Source: Dryas octopetala (lineage: Eukaryota > Streptophyta > Magnoliopsida > Rosales > Rosaceae). From it: a stretch of DNA of 64,000 bases. Positions 17,176 through 30,777 of the stretch are shown here, in pieces. Numbering within the stretch: position 1 is the first letter of the stretch; each line of letters begins with the position of its first letter. Where the stretch lies: positions 9,717,271 through 9,781,270 of the forward strand of contig OY992834.1 in NCBI GenBank assembly GCA_963921425.1, written 5' to 3'. The position numbers and the translations under genes are program-made. The notes under the pieces were generated by a model. The model worked only from the letters and a program-made list of their open reading frames with translations. It had not been told where the DNA came from and did no database searches.

Positions 17176-17497
17176 AATACCCAAAACACCCTTAAAAGCA
17201 TTAACTATTTTATTTCTTCAAAGCTTAAAAAGTGAAAAAACAAACAAAGAGTGCAATATATACATACTCCTAAATTTTTTACCTTGCACCCTTTTCTAAC
17301 TATTCACCTACATGATTTTTCATTTTACTCCTGGTAATACCCAAAACACCATTAAAAGCATCAACTATTTTATTTCTTCAAAGCTTAAAAAGAGAAAAAA
17401 AAACAATAGAGTGCAACTATGTACACTTTTAAATTTCTTACCTCGCACCTTTTTCTAACTAGCTATTCACCTACATGATTTTTCATATTACACAATC
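17176..17497 (+). repeat. Two-copy tandem repeat, 160-bp unit
   Basis: Copy 1 starts at 17176 and copy 2 at 17336, both opening AATACCCAAAACACC. They share TTTTATTTCTTCAAAGCTTA and TTCACCTACATGATTTTTCA. The repeat lies immediately right of the fold-back element. Confidence 0.85.
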
Positions 17498-17499
17498 TT

Positions 17500-18900
17500 T
17501 CAATACACACACCCAAAGATTCTTCAAATGCCCTAACTACAAAAATAAAAATAAAAAAATAAAAAATTGAATAAAGAATCCCAACCCCAAATCCCAATTG
17601 CCCTTGTCGCGGGTGGTCGGACCCACACCATCGACGCTTCTCCCTCCCTTCCTCCCTCTTTCTCTTATTTCTCTCATTCTTCCTCCTCTCTCCTGACCTC
17701 TACAAAAAAAAAAAAAAAAAAAGAATTGAAGATAACCCAAGACCCCAACCCACCCCCTGCCACCAACCGTTGGATATGGCAGACCTCGCCTTGGTCTCTT
17801 GCCACCTCGATTTCGTCTTCGTTGCCAACGATACTTCCCCCTCTATCTTCATCTTTCATTTTCTGTATCTCTTTTTATTTTTCTCACTTCACACCCCCTC
17901 CTCACCAGATGAAAATAGAGGTTGGTGACTTTGCTAGCCTCCAAATCAAAAGTCGCTAACCTTACGTCTGTGGGCTAATTTCCTAAGATTTCATCCAAAT
18001 TTCTATCTAAAGGATGTAACTTGTTTTTTGAGTAAGGATAAAATGGACAATTCACATCCAAAGCCTTACAAACGTCTTGTGAGTTTGTTCCAATTCAACC
18101 AAATTTTATTCATTTTCATTCCCTAAGTTTCAAGAAAGGGAGCCAAGTCTTGATAATGTTTGACCCATATAAGACTTTGGGTATAAATTGCCCTTACACG
18201 ATCTTTTAGACGAAAATTTAAATAGAATTCTATAAAATCGGCTCACATTAACCCATTTTGAAGAGTTTGATAACTTAATTAACTAAAATTTTAATTTGAG
18301 GACAATTCGACACATGGATCATAATTGATAGTACAATATAGCTATTAGGCCTAAAATTTTTCTGATATATTTTTCTAACAAAGTTACATGTATGGTGAGT
18401 TAACTTCTTTGGTGATATTTTTCGTTCTTTGACAATGACTTATATCTCTCGTGAAAATTCGATGGAGTAGTCATCTAATCATCTTGTGATATGTAAATGT
18501 TTTTTTGACATTTAGATGTTGACAGATTTGTCTTCCCACTACTATTATACCAATTACGAATTCTTTCGACATCCACTGATCCACGTGGTTACAAATATTT
18601 TTTTGCTAAAAGTAAAAATAAAAATTTGTTAGGAGAAAATTTGGTGACCACGATATTTTTTTGGTCGGAAAAAAAAAAGGAAGGAAAGTTATTGGCCATG
18701 GCTGGCGTAGAGTGAGTAGACAACAACTTTGGCAGTTTTTTTTAATTTTTTATTTTAAAATTTTAGCGAGGGATATAAGCAGAAATATATTTAGAACATT
18801 TTTTAATTTAGAAATAAATATTTATTTTATTTATTTGGTAATTTCATTTTCATTTGGTAGTAGTAGTACTCGCGAGGACGGACGACGGAGGCGTATTAAG
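17500..18900. other. Intergenic region upstream of KEA, no gene seen
   Basis: A C/T-rich stretch (17640-17700), a poly-A run (about 17704-17722) and AT-rich DNA. The open frames at 17567-17959 are compositionally biased and resemble nothing. A short KEA promoter presumably lies at the right end. Confidence 0.5.
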
Positions 18901-19561
18901 CTGGTTTACATTTTCCCACTTTCCAAACAGAGCAAGAAAGAGTAGAAGCTGCAGAGCTGAATTTGATTCCTTCTATCTTTCAAAGACTCAGAATACAGAG
19001 AGAGCAGAGCCGAACTAGTAACTAAACGACGACGTCGATTGGTTCTCAGTTCCGTCATTTTCCTTTCGAACTCCGCGTTTGGATTCCTCAGCAGCTGTTT
19101 CCCCAATTTGGCTCCTCCTGATTGGTTAGTCCGCCTCCTCATGCACTTGCTTTACATTCACATACACGTACAGTTTTCTGTTTGTCTGTGTCTGTTTGTA
19201 CTCATCGAAGCTAATTAGTATATTGATTATGCTTTTGACTATGTGTTTGTGTGTGTTTAGGTATGTATGTATGTATGTAAATGTGTTTGTACAGGTTTTT
19301 TTTTTTTTTTAATGTAAATGAACTTACCCATGTGTGAATTCATGCGTGGCGTGTGCTTGTGTGCGAATGTATTGAGGGTTTTAGGTTTAGAGCTAAGATT
19401 TTTGAATCTATGATTGGGTTCAGTGATGTTGTGGTTATTTACTTTTTCTATTCTGGGTTTGTTTCACCAGGTTTTTTCCTAGAAGTCAGTGAGAAATGAG
19501 AGTATGTGCAATGTGATCCGGCTGTGATTATAGATATTTGAGTGTTTTTCTGGAGGTGAAT
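18901..19561 (+). promoter_or_regulatory. 5' leader of KEA, probably with an intron
   Basis: Leader-like sequence at about 18920-19126 is followed by a possible donor (ATTG/GTTAGTCC at about 19125). A possible acceptor TTTCACCAG ends at about 19471, directly before the first coding exon. (GTAT)n and poly-T stretches lie inside the inferred intron. Confidence 0.4.
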
Positions 19562-22500
19562 ATGGATCTTGCGTATAGTTTTCAGCAGCCAAATTTGTTG
19601 TGTGGAAGCGAAGCGGCAAGTTATAAAAAGTTGAACCAATTTGATTCACGCATTATCTTTAGAAGTAAAGATGTTAGTTGTAAATTTCTGGGGAATCCAA
19701 GAATCGTTGTGAAAGCATGTCTGGGTAAGAAGGTGAAGAGAACTGTTTGTTTTAATGGTTGTAGGATTTCACGTTTGGCCTATAGAGAAAAAGCTGATGA
19801 TCGTTTGTGGAATTTGAATCTGAAATCGTCTTCATGCTGTAGCTTTGGTAATGTTCTTAAAGGGTCAAGAGTGGTTTGGTGGTCACGGTGTCAGGGTAAT
19901 GACTCATTAGCGTATGTCAATGGAAATGGTCGAGGTGTAGAATACATAGAAGGTCATGATGAGAGCTCTGGAGTTGGGCCCATTCATGGTGCTGACTTGA
20001 GTGCTACCAGAGAAGAGGATGGACAAGAAGAACAAAAAGAAGCAGAGGCACCTACTGTGGATGAATTGAGGGAATTGCTCCAAAATGCCCTGAAAGAATT
20101 GGAAGTTGCACGACTTAATAGTACAATGTTTGAAGAAAAGGCTCAGAAAATATCAGAAGCTGCGATATCCCTGCAGGATGAAGCGGCAAATGCCTGGAAT
20201 GATGTTAATGCTACCCTTGATACTATCCAAGAGATTGTGAATGAAGAGTGTGTCGCCAAAGAAGCTGTTCAGAAAGCAACAATGGCTCTTTCATTAGCAG
20301 AGGCGAGGATTCAGGTGGCAGTAGAATCTTTAGAGGTTGCAGAAAGAGGGACCGACTCGCCTGAAATTTCACGAGAGAGTGATGAGGAACTTGATTGTAA
20401 AGAAGTCGAAAAAACACTTTTGGTTGCCCAGGAAGATATTAGGGAATGCCAGGTGAAGTTGACCCATTGTGAGGCAGAGTTAAGAAGCTTGCAGAGTCAA
20501 AAAGAGGAGTTGAAGAAGGAAGTGGACAGGCTGAATGAGATTGCAGAGAAAGCACAGCTGAATGCTTTGAAAGCAGAGGAGGATGTAACAAACATAATGC
20601 TTTTAGCAGAGCAAGCCGTTGCTTTTGAACTTGAGGCTGCACAACGTGTGAACGATGCAGAAATTGCATTACAAAGAGTAGAGAAATCTCTCTCCAATTC
20701 ATTTGTTGATACTACAGAAAACAACCGAGGACAGGTGTTGAGTGATGATGCTGCTGTTGAGGAGGAGGAGAAGGTAGTCCAAGGAAGTTCTGCTGATACT
20801 ATTATTGAAAGGGACAGAGATGTGCCAATTGACGGTGATTTGTTGGTTGTCAAGCCTTTATCAGATAGCCCTTCTGACAAAATCACCCAGAGTTTTTTGG
20901 ATTCGAATCAATCTGGTGATTTGAGTGATCATGAGAATGGAAAGTTAAGTTTAGATTCTCTTAAAGAAGCAGAAATAGAAGCTGAAAAGCCAAAGAATGT
21001 GGTTCAAACTAAAAAGCAGGAAACTCAGAAGGATTTGACTAGGGAGAGTTCACCTTCAAATGCTCCCAAGGCATTATTGAAGAAATCTTCTCGTTTCTTT
21101 TCTGCGTCTTTCTTCTCTTTTACCGCAGATGGGACAGATTTCACACCAACAGCAGTTTTCCAGGGTCTGATAGAGTATGCAAGGAAGCAATGGCCCAAGC
21201 TAGTTGTTGGGATGTTCCTATTTGGAGTAGGGTACGTACTATTGTTACTACTTGTTCTTTCATTTATTTCTGTGACTATTCTTTTTTCCCTTTAATGTAA
21301 GCATTCTGTGCTCAAAGGTTTATCAGGCGTTTGCTGAGCATATTTTAGTCTGTTCTCTATAAATAATGAATAATATGGCATGACATGTCTGGATTTTCTG
21401 TGGAACTCTGAGGAAATTTTTTTTTACTTCTTTAGGAATGCTGTGTATCTACTTTGATAAGATGCATAGAAAAATATATAGAGACTGAGATAACATGATA
21501 ACCTTAATACAAACTATGAAGTTCCCAAACTTTCTCTGTTAAAATTTTTTTCCCTTGTTGGTTAATAAAGTACATATTATCATGGCAACATGATTCTGGA
21601 AAGAGGCATTGATCAACTGCTCCTGAAAATGTTTCCTTCCACCGCAAAATCATGAAAGAAACTACTTTGTCATCATGATGTAATTGTTTATTTTATTTTT
21701 AAACATAGCTCATCTTCCTTAGTTCTTCAGAAGGGCTTTCTTGTAAACTTTTTCCTATTTTCATTGCTCATATTATTAAATAGTTATATAGGGTGTAAGG
21801 CTTTCCTTCCTTTGATAGCAAGATGCTGAAATTTATCACAGGCTCACCTTTTACGCCAATCGACCAGAAAGGGCCACTCAACTAATACAACAGCCAGATG
21901 TCATCACCACTAGTATTGAAGAAGTTTCCTCTAGTGCGAAGCCTCTAGTTCAACAATTACGAAAAGTTCCTAGGAAAATTAAAAAACTAATTGAGATGCT
22001 TCCCCATCAAGAGGCATGTGGTCATTTCTCCCAACATAATTTTGCTTTTGGTCTGAGTATATCATATTTCTACTTTCTAATCTGATGTATTATTTTTCTC
22101 AGGTGAATGAAGAGGAAGCTTCTCTCTTTGACATGTTATGGTTATTGCTAGCAAGTGTTATATTTGTGCCTATATTTCAGAAGATTCCTGGAGGTAACTG
22201 AATCTCTATATTTTTTATATCTAATTTCATACTTGATCTTTCTTTTCCTTTTTCTTTTCATTTTCAATGTAAGTAGGTGGATAGTATTTTCTCTTTTGGT
22301 TATAGAGTTACATTGCTTTACAGGCTTTTAGTATATAATTCATAATATAGAGTTCCACCAAATCACTAAATGGACTTTATATCATTTTTTTTTACTTGCC
22401 TGTCATCTATCCTTTCTTATTATATAATATAGGCCTACTTCAACCTCATCCAACCTCTATACTGCATGAACCTGGTCCTCATGACCCTTATTATGCTTTC

Positions 22501-25500
22501 TTGAATCCTTAGCTATAATAAGTTTCATTAAAAGGAAATTTTTCTGGATTTGATGACAACATATGTTGCGGGTCTTTTCCACATCAGACCTTCATCTGCT
22601 CAGTGGTTCATAACTGCCTGCGCCTAAATATGTTTTTATATCTGATATTTGTGATGCCACTTCACTGATGGGTGTCTTCTGTCTGCTGATATGTGTAGGC
22701 AGTCCTGTTCTTGGATACTTGGCTGCTGGCATCTTGATTGGGCCTTATGGCCTCTCTATTATCCGTCATGTTCATGGGACAAAGGCAATTGCTGAATTTG
22801 GAGTTGTTTTCTTGCTGTTCAACATTGGCCTTGAGGTTGTCTATCAATTGGAGATATTGCTCTTCTATGTTCACATTTTATCTTCATTGTGATGATACTT
22901 GAACTGGATTACAATGAGGAAAATTAACTATAAGAATTTTTTGCACTTTTTTAGCTTTCTGTTGAAAGGTTGAGTTCCATGAAGAAATATGTATTCGGAT
23001 TAGGCTCTGCTCAGGTGATTTTCTATTTTCATTTCTGTATGGCCACAAGTAAGGTTTTTTATATGCTATTGATAAATAAGTTTGCTATTAGATTCTTATT
23101 ATCCATAACAAATGCAGGTTTTAGTGACAGCTGCTGTGGTTGGCTTAGTTGCTCATTTTGTTTGTGGGCTACCTGGACCTGCTGCAATTGTAATTGGCAA
23201 TGGCCTGGCTTTATCATCAACTGCAGTTGTCCTGCAGGTAATGGTTATAAGGATTTTTTTTTTCTTTGGATAAGAAGCTATAAGGAATTACACTATGACT
23301 TTTGTATACAAGCTACTTTAATTCAATTGATTTACTTATTCAAAGAAGAAATTAATAGGTATATAGGTGGTGACATACAAGCATCTTAAATTACATATCT
23401 GGCTGGATATCTTAAAGATAGGTATCTTAACCTTTTTTTCGACCTTGTAATACAGAGAAACATTCATGATGAGTCTGGCTCCCTCTTGGTGGTTTTGTAA
23501 TAAATTATTTACTTATAGAAAAAAGACTGCTAGACCTTCTAATGGATATTCATTTGACAGACAATTAAGTTAATTTGCATTGACTTATTTTTCAGGTCTT
23601 GCAAGAGCGGGGTGAGAGCACGTCACGCCATGGCCGTGCTACGTTTTCTGTCTTACTTTTCCAGGTTACTTTAAAGTTTCAAAATTATATTAAGGGTCCA
23701 TTGGTTTTCGACAGAAATCATTTTCTGGAAATTGACTTCCGTATTCTTGAATATATTAAGGGCATACTTGAATTAGTTGAATGTCAAACAAAGAGTTTCT
23801 GGTCCTCTAGTCGATGTAGGTTTTCGACAAAAATCATTTTCTGAAAATTGACTCCATTTTCTTGAATATATTAAGGGCATATTTTATTTGAATGAGTTGA
23901 ATGTCAAACTCAGAGTTTCTGGTCATCTAGTTGATATATTCAACTGAACATCTTGACTCATGCTGACATATAAATCCTTGCGTTAGTGAGTCCTTGCATA
24001 TGCATCTTTGCTGTAAGCATGGTATAGGGTAATCAGCATCAGCTATGCGTATTGCATATTTCACCCTAAGCACACCCTTTGATTGTTGTGTCCTGCTACA
24101 TACAGAAAATAAGCCTCAGATTTTGAAGTTTTTTGACATGTGGTTAAGTGATGCTGATGGTTATTTAGTTGTGTCTATACTTCCTAGGTGTGTTGGTTCT
24201 TGGCAATCACCTTGAAACCCATTGCATTGTTATTTAAAATGTTGATTTGTGTCTAACTTCCTATATTCCTTATTTTTCAGGATTTGGCTGTTGTGGTTTT
24301 GCTAATACTTATACCTCTTATTTCACCAAATTCATCCAAAGGAGGGGTAACATTACTTTATGCTTTCCAGTAACCTCTTTAAGCAATCTCTCTCTCTCTC
24401 TGAGCTTCCTAGTTTTGTTTTGTTTATTAAATTTGGATGCAAATATGTTGACTCCTTGATGTAAATAAAAGACAGTGCAGTCTTTCTTACATAGTATTAT
24501 ATTATATTATAAGAAATCAAATAGACTTTTTTTACTTTTAATTAAATACCATAATTGTTTTGTATCACTTGCCCCTCCAAAAAAAAAAAAAAAAAAGAAA
24601 TAAAAACCTAGGTTCTGTCATTGAACATAAATCAAGAAATATGGGAATCTTCGTTGTGATTCTTATTGTTGTTTTCAGGGCCATTCCTGCTACTTATTTT
24701 GTCATACTGAATATCTTCATCTGCTACTTTTCAGATTGGTTTTCAAGCCATTGCTGAAGCTCTTGGACTTGCTGCTGTAAAGGCAGCAGTTGCCATTACA
24801 GCCATAATTGCTGGTGGACGCTTGGTAAGTCTTTGTATATCCAAAGTTTTCAGAATCATGACAATAAAGTGGTGACAATTGTATTTAGAAAAATGTTACT
24901 ATCTTGATTAAAAGAAATGAAGGCAGATGTGTACTTGGTGGCAATGTATGATGATATCTGAATAGTACTATCTAGTAGTTCTGACTCTCTAGTAGCAATT
25001 TTTTGCTGCATTTCTTAGAACTACTTGTTAGATGCTTTAGACCATTTCATTATCATTTAACATTTTACCACATGGCCACATCTGTTTGGTGGCTTTTACT
25101 GTCCATCAAAACTTAAAACTTAAGTAGTGTGAACTAAGAACTTGTTTCTAGTGCGAACAACTAATTGAGTATTTGACAAGGTGTCATTTCTTATAATTGA
25201 TTTTATTTTGAGAAATTTGCTAAAGCTTCTGTTACATTTATTTTTCCTATTAAGATCTGGAAGTGATAAAGGGTTAAGCTTTTTAGGTGGCACTACTGGT
25301 TAAAACCTTGGTCAGAACCTTGAAGCTAAACTATGTTCTCTTAGAATAAAGGGGCTGGGATGAGGGCATACTTATCTTTCATACTGTTTGATGAGGACAA
25401 TTTTGGAATGCTCTAATCTTTTGTACAAGCTCTGCTTTTGGTCTCATCAGGTTCATCTATAAAGAGCCAAGTCTTGTGCCATAAAGTTAATGTTTCTTTT

Positions 25501-25869
25501 GTGTGGTTTTGCAGCTGCTTCGACCAATCTATAGGCAAATTGCAGAAAATCAAAATGCAGAAATATTTTCTGCCTGTACATTGCTTGTTATTCTGGGAAC
25601 TAGTCTTCTCACTGCCAGGGTATATTCAGGAGTTTTTTATTTTTCAGTTTTCATTCCTTAGAGTTATAAAGCTGCCCTTTTATTTTTTTGTCTCTTGAAC
25701 AGGCTGGACTATCCATGGCATTGGGAGCATTTTTGGCTGGTTTGCTTCTTGCAGAAACTGAATTTTCTTTACAGGTTGAGTCAGATATTGCTCCATATCG
25801 TGGCCTTCTATTGGGCCTCTTTTTCATGACGGTATGTACTTTACGGTGGCAATTTTTTGAGGTTTAATT

Positions 25870-25925
<56 letters not shown>

Positions 25926-28900
25926 CTTCCCTGTCAAAATCACTTGATAGGGCAGGAGGGAGGGAGGATGTTACTTGGGTTCTTAGATTTGGGATTGATT
26001 TTAACTGATATTGTCAGTCTATTGATATGTACAATGTTGCTTTATGTTTTCAATTTGTAACAATTGTTTTGTGGGCTTTCAGGTTGGAATGTCTATTGAT
26101 CCAAAACTTCTTGTTTCAAACTTCCCCGTCATAGTTGGAACATTAGGACTCCTTCTTGGTGGAAAATCATTATTGGTTGCTTTAGTTGGCAAACTTTCTG
26201 GCATTTCAATCATTTCTGCGATAAGAGTTGGTCTCCTTCTTGCTCCTGGTGGAGAATTTGCATTTGTTGCTTTTGGTGAAGCTGTTAATCAGGTTTGCTT
26301 GTCATTTACCATGGGTATTGCTTAGCTATACAGCTTCACTAAATTTTCATATGGTCTCCTGGGTGTTTGCATACAACAAACTAGTGCAGTTAGATAATCA
26401 GCCTTCTATTTAATGCATTTTATATAAGAAAACAATATAAGAAAACAAGTTTCACACTGCTGAATTAACTAGGTGGGGTAAAAGCAATACTGGATGTTGT
26501 TTTTACCAATTGTTGATTATATTTTCTATTGAAAACTGATTGCCTACTCTTCTAGTTGGTGTCATCTGCAGCTTAATGTCTTCTCAGCTATTCTTTGATG
26601 TTGCTTTTAGAAGTACTATGCTAATTGTGCCATCTGCAGGGAATAATGTCTCCTCAACTGTCTTCTTTGCTCTTCCTTGTCGTGGGAATTTCAATGGCCC
26701 TCACACCATGGCTAGCTGCTGGAGGCCAGTTACTTGCATCCCGTTTTGAGCTGCATGATGTTCGAAGTTTACTACCTGTTGAGAGTGAGGTAAAATGCCT
26801 GACAAAGAACGTACTATTGTCACTCTTGATGTTCTGCCATGACTAATCACTGAAAAGTATTGCTTTCCATCAGATAATTCTTTTAATTAGGAGTTCTCTG
26901 CAGCAATATTTTTCCCCTTTTTAAAAAAAAAAAAACTTTGTTACTATATCATAACTGCAATCTGTTAATATCTTCTAGTTATGCAAGTTGTGTTGGAAAT
27001 TATACAAACAAATCTACTCATTAATCCTTTTTTTTTTTCGAGAATTATTATTTACTGGTAATATCTGTTTCTCTTGGCTTTTCCAGACAGATGATTTACA
27101 AGATCATATAATTATCTGCGGATTTGGACGAGTTGGCCAGGTTGTAAAAAATTGCAACTTCTGTCCTTTCAATGCTTTGAAAATCATAGTCAAACTTGTG
27201 CATAACAGTTGTAGTTTTTTTTCCTCTTTTCTTTTCAGATAATTGCACAGCTTCTTTCAGAGCGACTAATTCCATTTGTAGCTCTTGATGTGAGGAGGTA
27301 ATTTTAAGGACGTCTACAGCTATGTGCAACTTTTCATTGTACTTTGATATTTCTACTATTTTTAGTTTTGGATGGCCACATAATTCTCATGTGTATTTTA
27401 CAAGTGCATGTTAGTCTAACTTGTTTGCACATCTCAATGAGTGGTTATCGGAGTTCATTTATATTCTCTTAGCCAGTACCAATGTTATGATGACTATAAA
27501 AGTTCTTAAGTAAATTATGACGCCTAACAAACGTTCGAACTGGACTTTTTTATGATATGTTTCTGCAAAAGATTGCACTTTATAATATCTTACTATCATG
27601 TTCGCTGTTGTTCAGTGATAGAGTGGCAATTGGACGTTCCCTGGACCTTCCAGTCTATTTTGGAGATGCTGGTAGTCGAGAGGTATGCATAATAAATTGA
27701 AAGTGTAACTAACATGCAAGTTTATAATATGACATGCTTTCTACCCCATGAGTAGGTGCTCCACAAAGTTGGTGCTGAAAGAGCATGCGCTGCAGCAATA
27801 ACTTTAGATAGCCCTGGTGCAAATTATAGAACTGTTTGGGCTCTAAGCAAGTATTTCCCCAACGTGAAAACTTTTGTTCGTGCTCATGATGTTGATCATG
27901 GCCTAAATTTGGAGAAGGCTGGGGCCACAGCGGTAATACTCTGATACCTTTTCTTGCCATGTTCTCTGTTGACGTGCTGTCTAAAGTAATCTCAATATTT
28001 AATGGATTAGAATATTGCTTTTAAGTATCTAATTCTTAATTGTGTAATACCTGAGTAGAATTTATCTCTTATTATGTTGCAACCATGAGAATTTGACTCG
28101 TGTCAAAAAACTTACAGGTTGTCCCAGAGACCTTGGAACCGAGTCTACAGTTGGCAGCTGCTGTTCTTGCTCAGGTAAATATATTAATTGTCAAGTATCA
28201 CATATTGGTATACACTGCAACAGATTTCTAAACTTGATGGAAACACCAGATTTGGTTTCTCTTTTATGTGTTATGTTTTGTTAAAGAATGTCTAGTTGCA
28301 AGTGTTGGCTACATTTTGTCATGTTATGGTTATGCACCTGATCTGGACTATGATTTGTCAATCATACACTTGTATATTCAAGTCGAACTCTTGATCAAAC
28401 TCCTATCCAGTCTAATCTCTTGAGTCCCATCTGGATTTAAGGATCTCTCAGTTGGGACCTAGTGATCTGTGATTGCCCCTGTTTCTAAGCATGGTAATCT
28501 TCTGATAAAACATAAACCCACTTTGTTTGGAATCCCGGTCTTAATAACCTTCGAATTTCATATACATTACCAGGAAGAAAATGTCATCATATCATGTCAG
28601 ATAAGCTGTCATCCACAGTAACAGTAACTTTGATAGTTGCATCGAGTTTTTGGGTGAAAGTGTCTTATGGTTGGTGGGAGCTTGGTTTTATGTCCTTAAA
28701 TTTGTATATTTCATAAGATTGCCGGTCATTGGACATTATGGTTGTTCAATAGGTTTGTAGTGTGGTCAGGAATTTAATCAATACTTTGCATACATGTTTT
28801 CTTGTTTTATTTAAATTTCTAAAGAAGATGATTGTATGTTGTTTTGGCTAGTAGTGTCCGACTTTGTCATCTCTTCTTATGTTATCCTGTTGTCATTCAG

Positions 28901-29270
28901 GCTAAACTACCCATGTCAGAGATTGCATCAACCATCAATGAGTATAGGTCCCGCCATCTTGCTGAGTTAACCGAGGTACTCCATTTTGGCTTTTTATTTC
29001 ACTTTCCCAACACTTTTTTTTTTACAAGTTCAGTTGTGGTTGTGACTAATAAGTATGAACCTAGACCATGTACTTCTTTGTTCCCTCTCTCTCTTATATG
29101 CTCCTGATAATTGAGATGGGATCTACAATGTGTGTTTTTGTGTGCAGTTGTGTGAAACTAGCGGAAGTTCTCTTGGCTATGGATTTTCTCGAATCATGAG
29201 CAAACCCAAAGCGCAGTCTTCAGATCCTACGGATGAGAACAAATTCACTGAAGGAACCCTGGCAATATAG
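19562..29270 (+). CDS. KEA2: K+ efflux antiporter, chloroplast inner envelope, KEA1/KEA2 type
   Basis: This is a K+/H+ antiporter of the CPA2 family. In Arabidopsis KEA1 and KEA2 sit in the plastid envelope and control stromal K+ and pH. Coding exons: 19562-21231, 21842-22013, 22103-22193, 22699-22835, 22955-23014, 23118-23237, 23596-23664, 24281-24346, 24735-24824, 25515-25619, 25703-25831, 26083-26292, 26640-26789, 27087-27140, 27239-27297, 27616-27682, 27756-27932, 28118-28174, 28901-28975, 29148-29270. Joined: 1226 aa, all in frame. The N-terminus is transit-peptide-like. Residues about 170-430 form an acidic coiled coil, typical only of KEA1/2. A hydrophobic segment lies near 545-565. 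The Na+/H+ exchanger domain follows (about 615-1010: [26 protein letters not shown]), then a KTN/TrkA-N NAD-binding domain (about 1030-1150, GFGRVGQ). ATG 19562 matches the family start; an in-frame ATG at 19538 would add 8 residues. Intron 2 uses a GC donor. KEA1 and KEA2 cannot be told apart here. Confidence 0.96.
23700..23940 (+). repeat. Tandem duplication (~115 bp) in KEA intron 7
   Basis: Two copies open with GGTTTTCGACAGAAATCATT and GGTTTTCGACAAAAATCATT. They also share TTGAATATATTAAGGGCATA and GAGTTTCTGGTC, at an offset of about 115-125. Confidence 0.8.
25873..25921. repeat. (GA)n microsatellite in KEA intron 11
   Basis: About 24 perfect GA units in the intron directly after exon 11. 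Confidence 0.95.
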
Positions 29271-30075
29271 AAGATGCTGAATGTAAACAACGTAAGAGAT
29301 AAAGGAAAATGTAGAAACATCTCAAGAACTGTATAGCAGATTACATCTTCCATTTTGGACCCCAAAAAAGAAAAAGATTCATCTTCGATTGGGTATAAAT
29401 TGTACAGAAAATACACTGAAGAGGCAATCAATAGCAAACAGTTGACTTACAACCTTTTCTACTTGATGAACTTTGATTCCTCAACCCTTCTTTATGGTGT
29501 ATTTGCCTAGAGACTCTGAACTGAACAGAAGTCCCTATTGTTTTGTTTGGTTGGGGCTTTGTTTGGATCTTAAAATTCCAAATCATCCTTATTTTCTTGG
29601 TTTTTAAATGGAGTCTTGTTTGCATAATCCCCCTGAAGAAAATACTATGCTATGCCATTCAATGTGGTTGAGCCACATCGATGAGCAGCATAAGAAATTT
29701 GTTTAGAACTGAGATTAGCAGGGAGGAGAGGATTGTAGATTGAAGGGATTGGGCTTGACTGGGCCTTGGCTTCATTCCTGGAAATAACATGGAGAAGAAG
29801 CCATCATTTCCTCCACGTTCATGGTAAGAGTATGATTCTTCTCCGTTCAAGTTTGTTCGGAAATGAGGGATTATCTTTTGATAAATGACAAAAAAATAAT
29901 GAAGCAATGTAAGAAAAAAAAAAAGAAGGAAAATGAAGTCGTTCTTGCCACATCACCTTCTTTGAATAAGAAAGCAGCTGGCTTTGTTGCAATGTTGCCC
30001 ATTTTATTTTGTTCAGAATCAGACATCAAGGGTTAAAATATTAGTAAAAAAAAAAATTAAGAAAAATAACAAACA
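29271..30075. other. KEA 3' flank and intergenic DNA
   Basis: Presumed 3' UTR of KEA followed by AT-rich DNA. No supported ORF on either strand. Confidence 0.5.
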
Positions 30076-30084
30076 AATTTTATT

Positions 30085-30478
30085 GGGATTAATACCATTT
30101 TGCTCCCCAGACTATTACACTTGTATCAGTTTGCTCTCCAGACTTTTAATTTGGAAAATTAAGGACTCTGACTTTTTCAATTTTGCCAATTGAGGTTCTT
30201 TTGTCAATTTACACATTTTTTATCCAAATTTTTGAGGGCAAAATGGTCCCTTCCAATTAGATCTTATCATTTTTTTCTCATGCATCATTTTTCCTCTTTT
30301 ATTTCTTGCTAAATTTTATTTGATTATCTCGACATTTTAGATGAAAAATGTATAAATTGACGGAATAACCTTAATTGGCAAAATTGAAAAAGTCAGGGTC
30401 CTTAATTTTCCAAATTAGAAGTCTGGGGAGCAAAATGATACATGTGTAATAGTCTGGGAACAAAATGACATTAATCCC
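30085..30478. mobile_element. 394-bp MITE with 9-bp target duplication
   Basis: The ends are inverted repeats. The left end opens GGGATTAATACCATTTTG and the right end, reverse-complemented, opens GGGATTAATGTCATTTTG. Complementarity runs on for about 130 bases at each side (for example TTAATTTGGAAAATTAAGGA against TCCTTAATTTTCCAAATTA). The flanks AATTTTATT at 30076-30084 and 30479-30487 are identical, a perfect 9-bp target duplication. Size and duplication fit a Mutator-type MITE. There is no coding capacity. Confidence 0.88.
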
Positions 30479-30599
30479 AATTTTATTAACAATCAAGCGT
30501 TTTTTATTTTTTATTTTTGGGTTTGAACAAAAAAATTAAGACTCTTAAGTACCTAACTACCTAAGAAAGAAGAATATAATTCGCTTTCTTTTGAAAAAT

Positions 30600-30777
30600 G
30601 AAAAGCACCGTCTCTCTAGTCTCTACTCACTGCTTACCGCGCACACATGGCTTAATTACGCGGCTACCTCCACTCTCTTACACACAGAGAAGTAAAGCTA
30701 AAACCCTTTTTTAGGGTTTTTGAGGTTTGAGCATAGCGTACCGAAGAGCCCTACTTTGTTGTCTGGTAAGGCATCAA
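30600..30777 (+). promoter_or_regulatory. Promoter/leader of the FolD gene
   Basis: A CT-rich leader-like stretch and a telo-box-like AAACCC...TTTAGGGTTTTT at about 30701-30721 lie just before the start codon. The transcript start is not resolved. Confidence 0.35.

Noticed and set aside
17567..17959. 130-codon open frame
   Set aside because: It is built from C/T-rich sequence and a poly-A run giving poly-Lys. Composition alone explains its openness.
22014..22019. GT donor (CAT/GTGG) instead of the GC donor in KEA intron 2
   Set aside because: It would add four bases and shift the frame before the conserved [10 protein letters not shown] segment.
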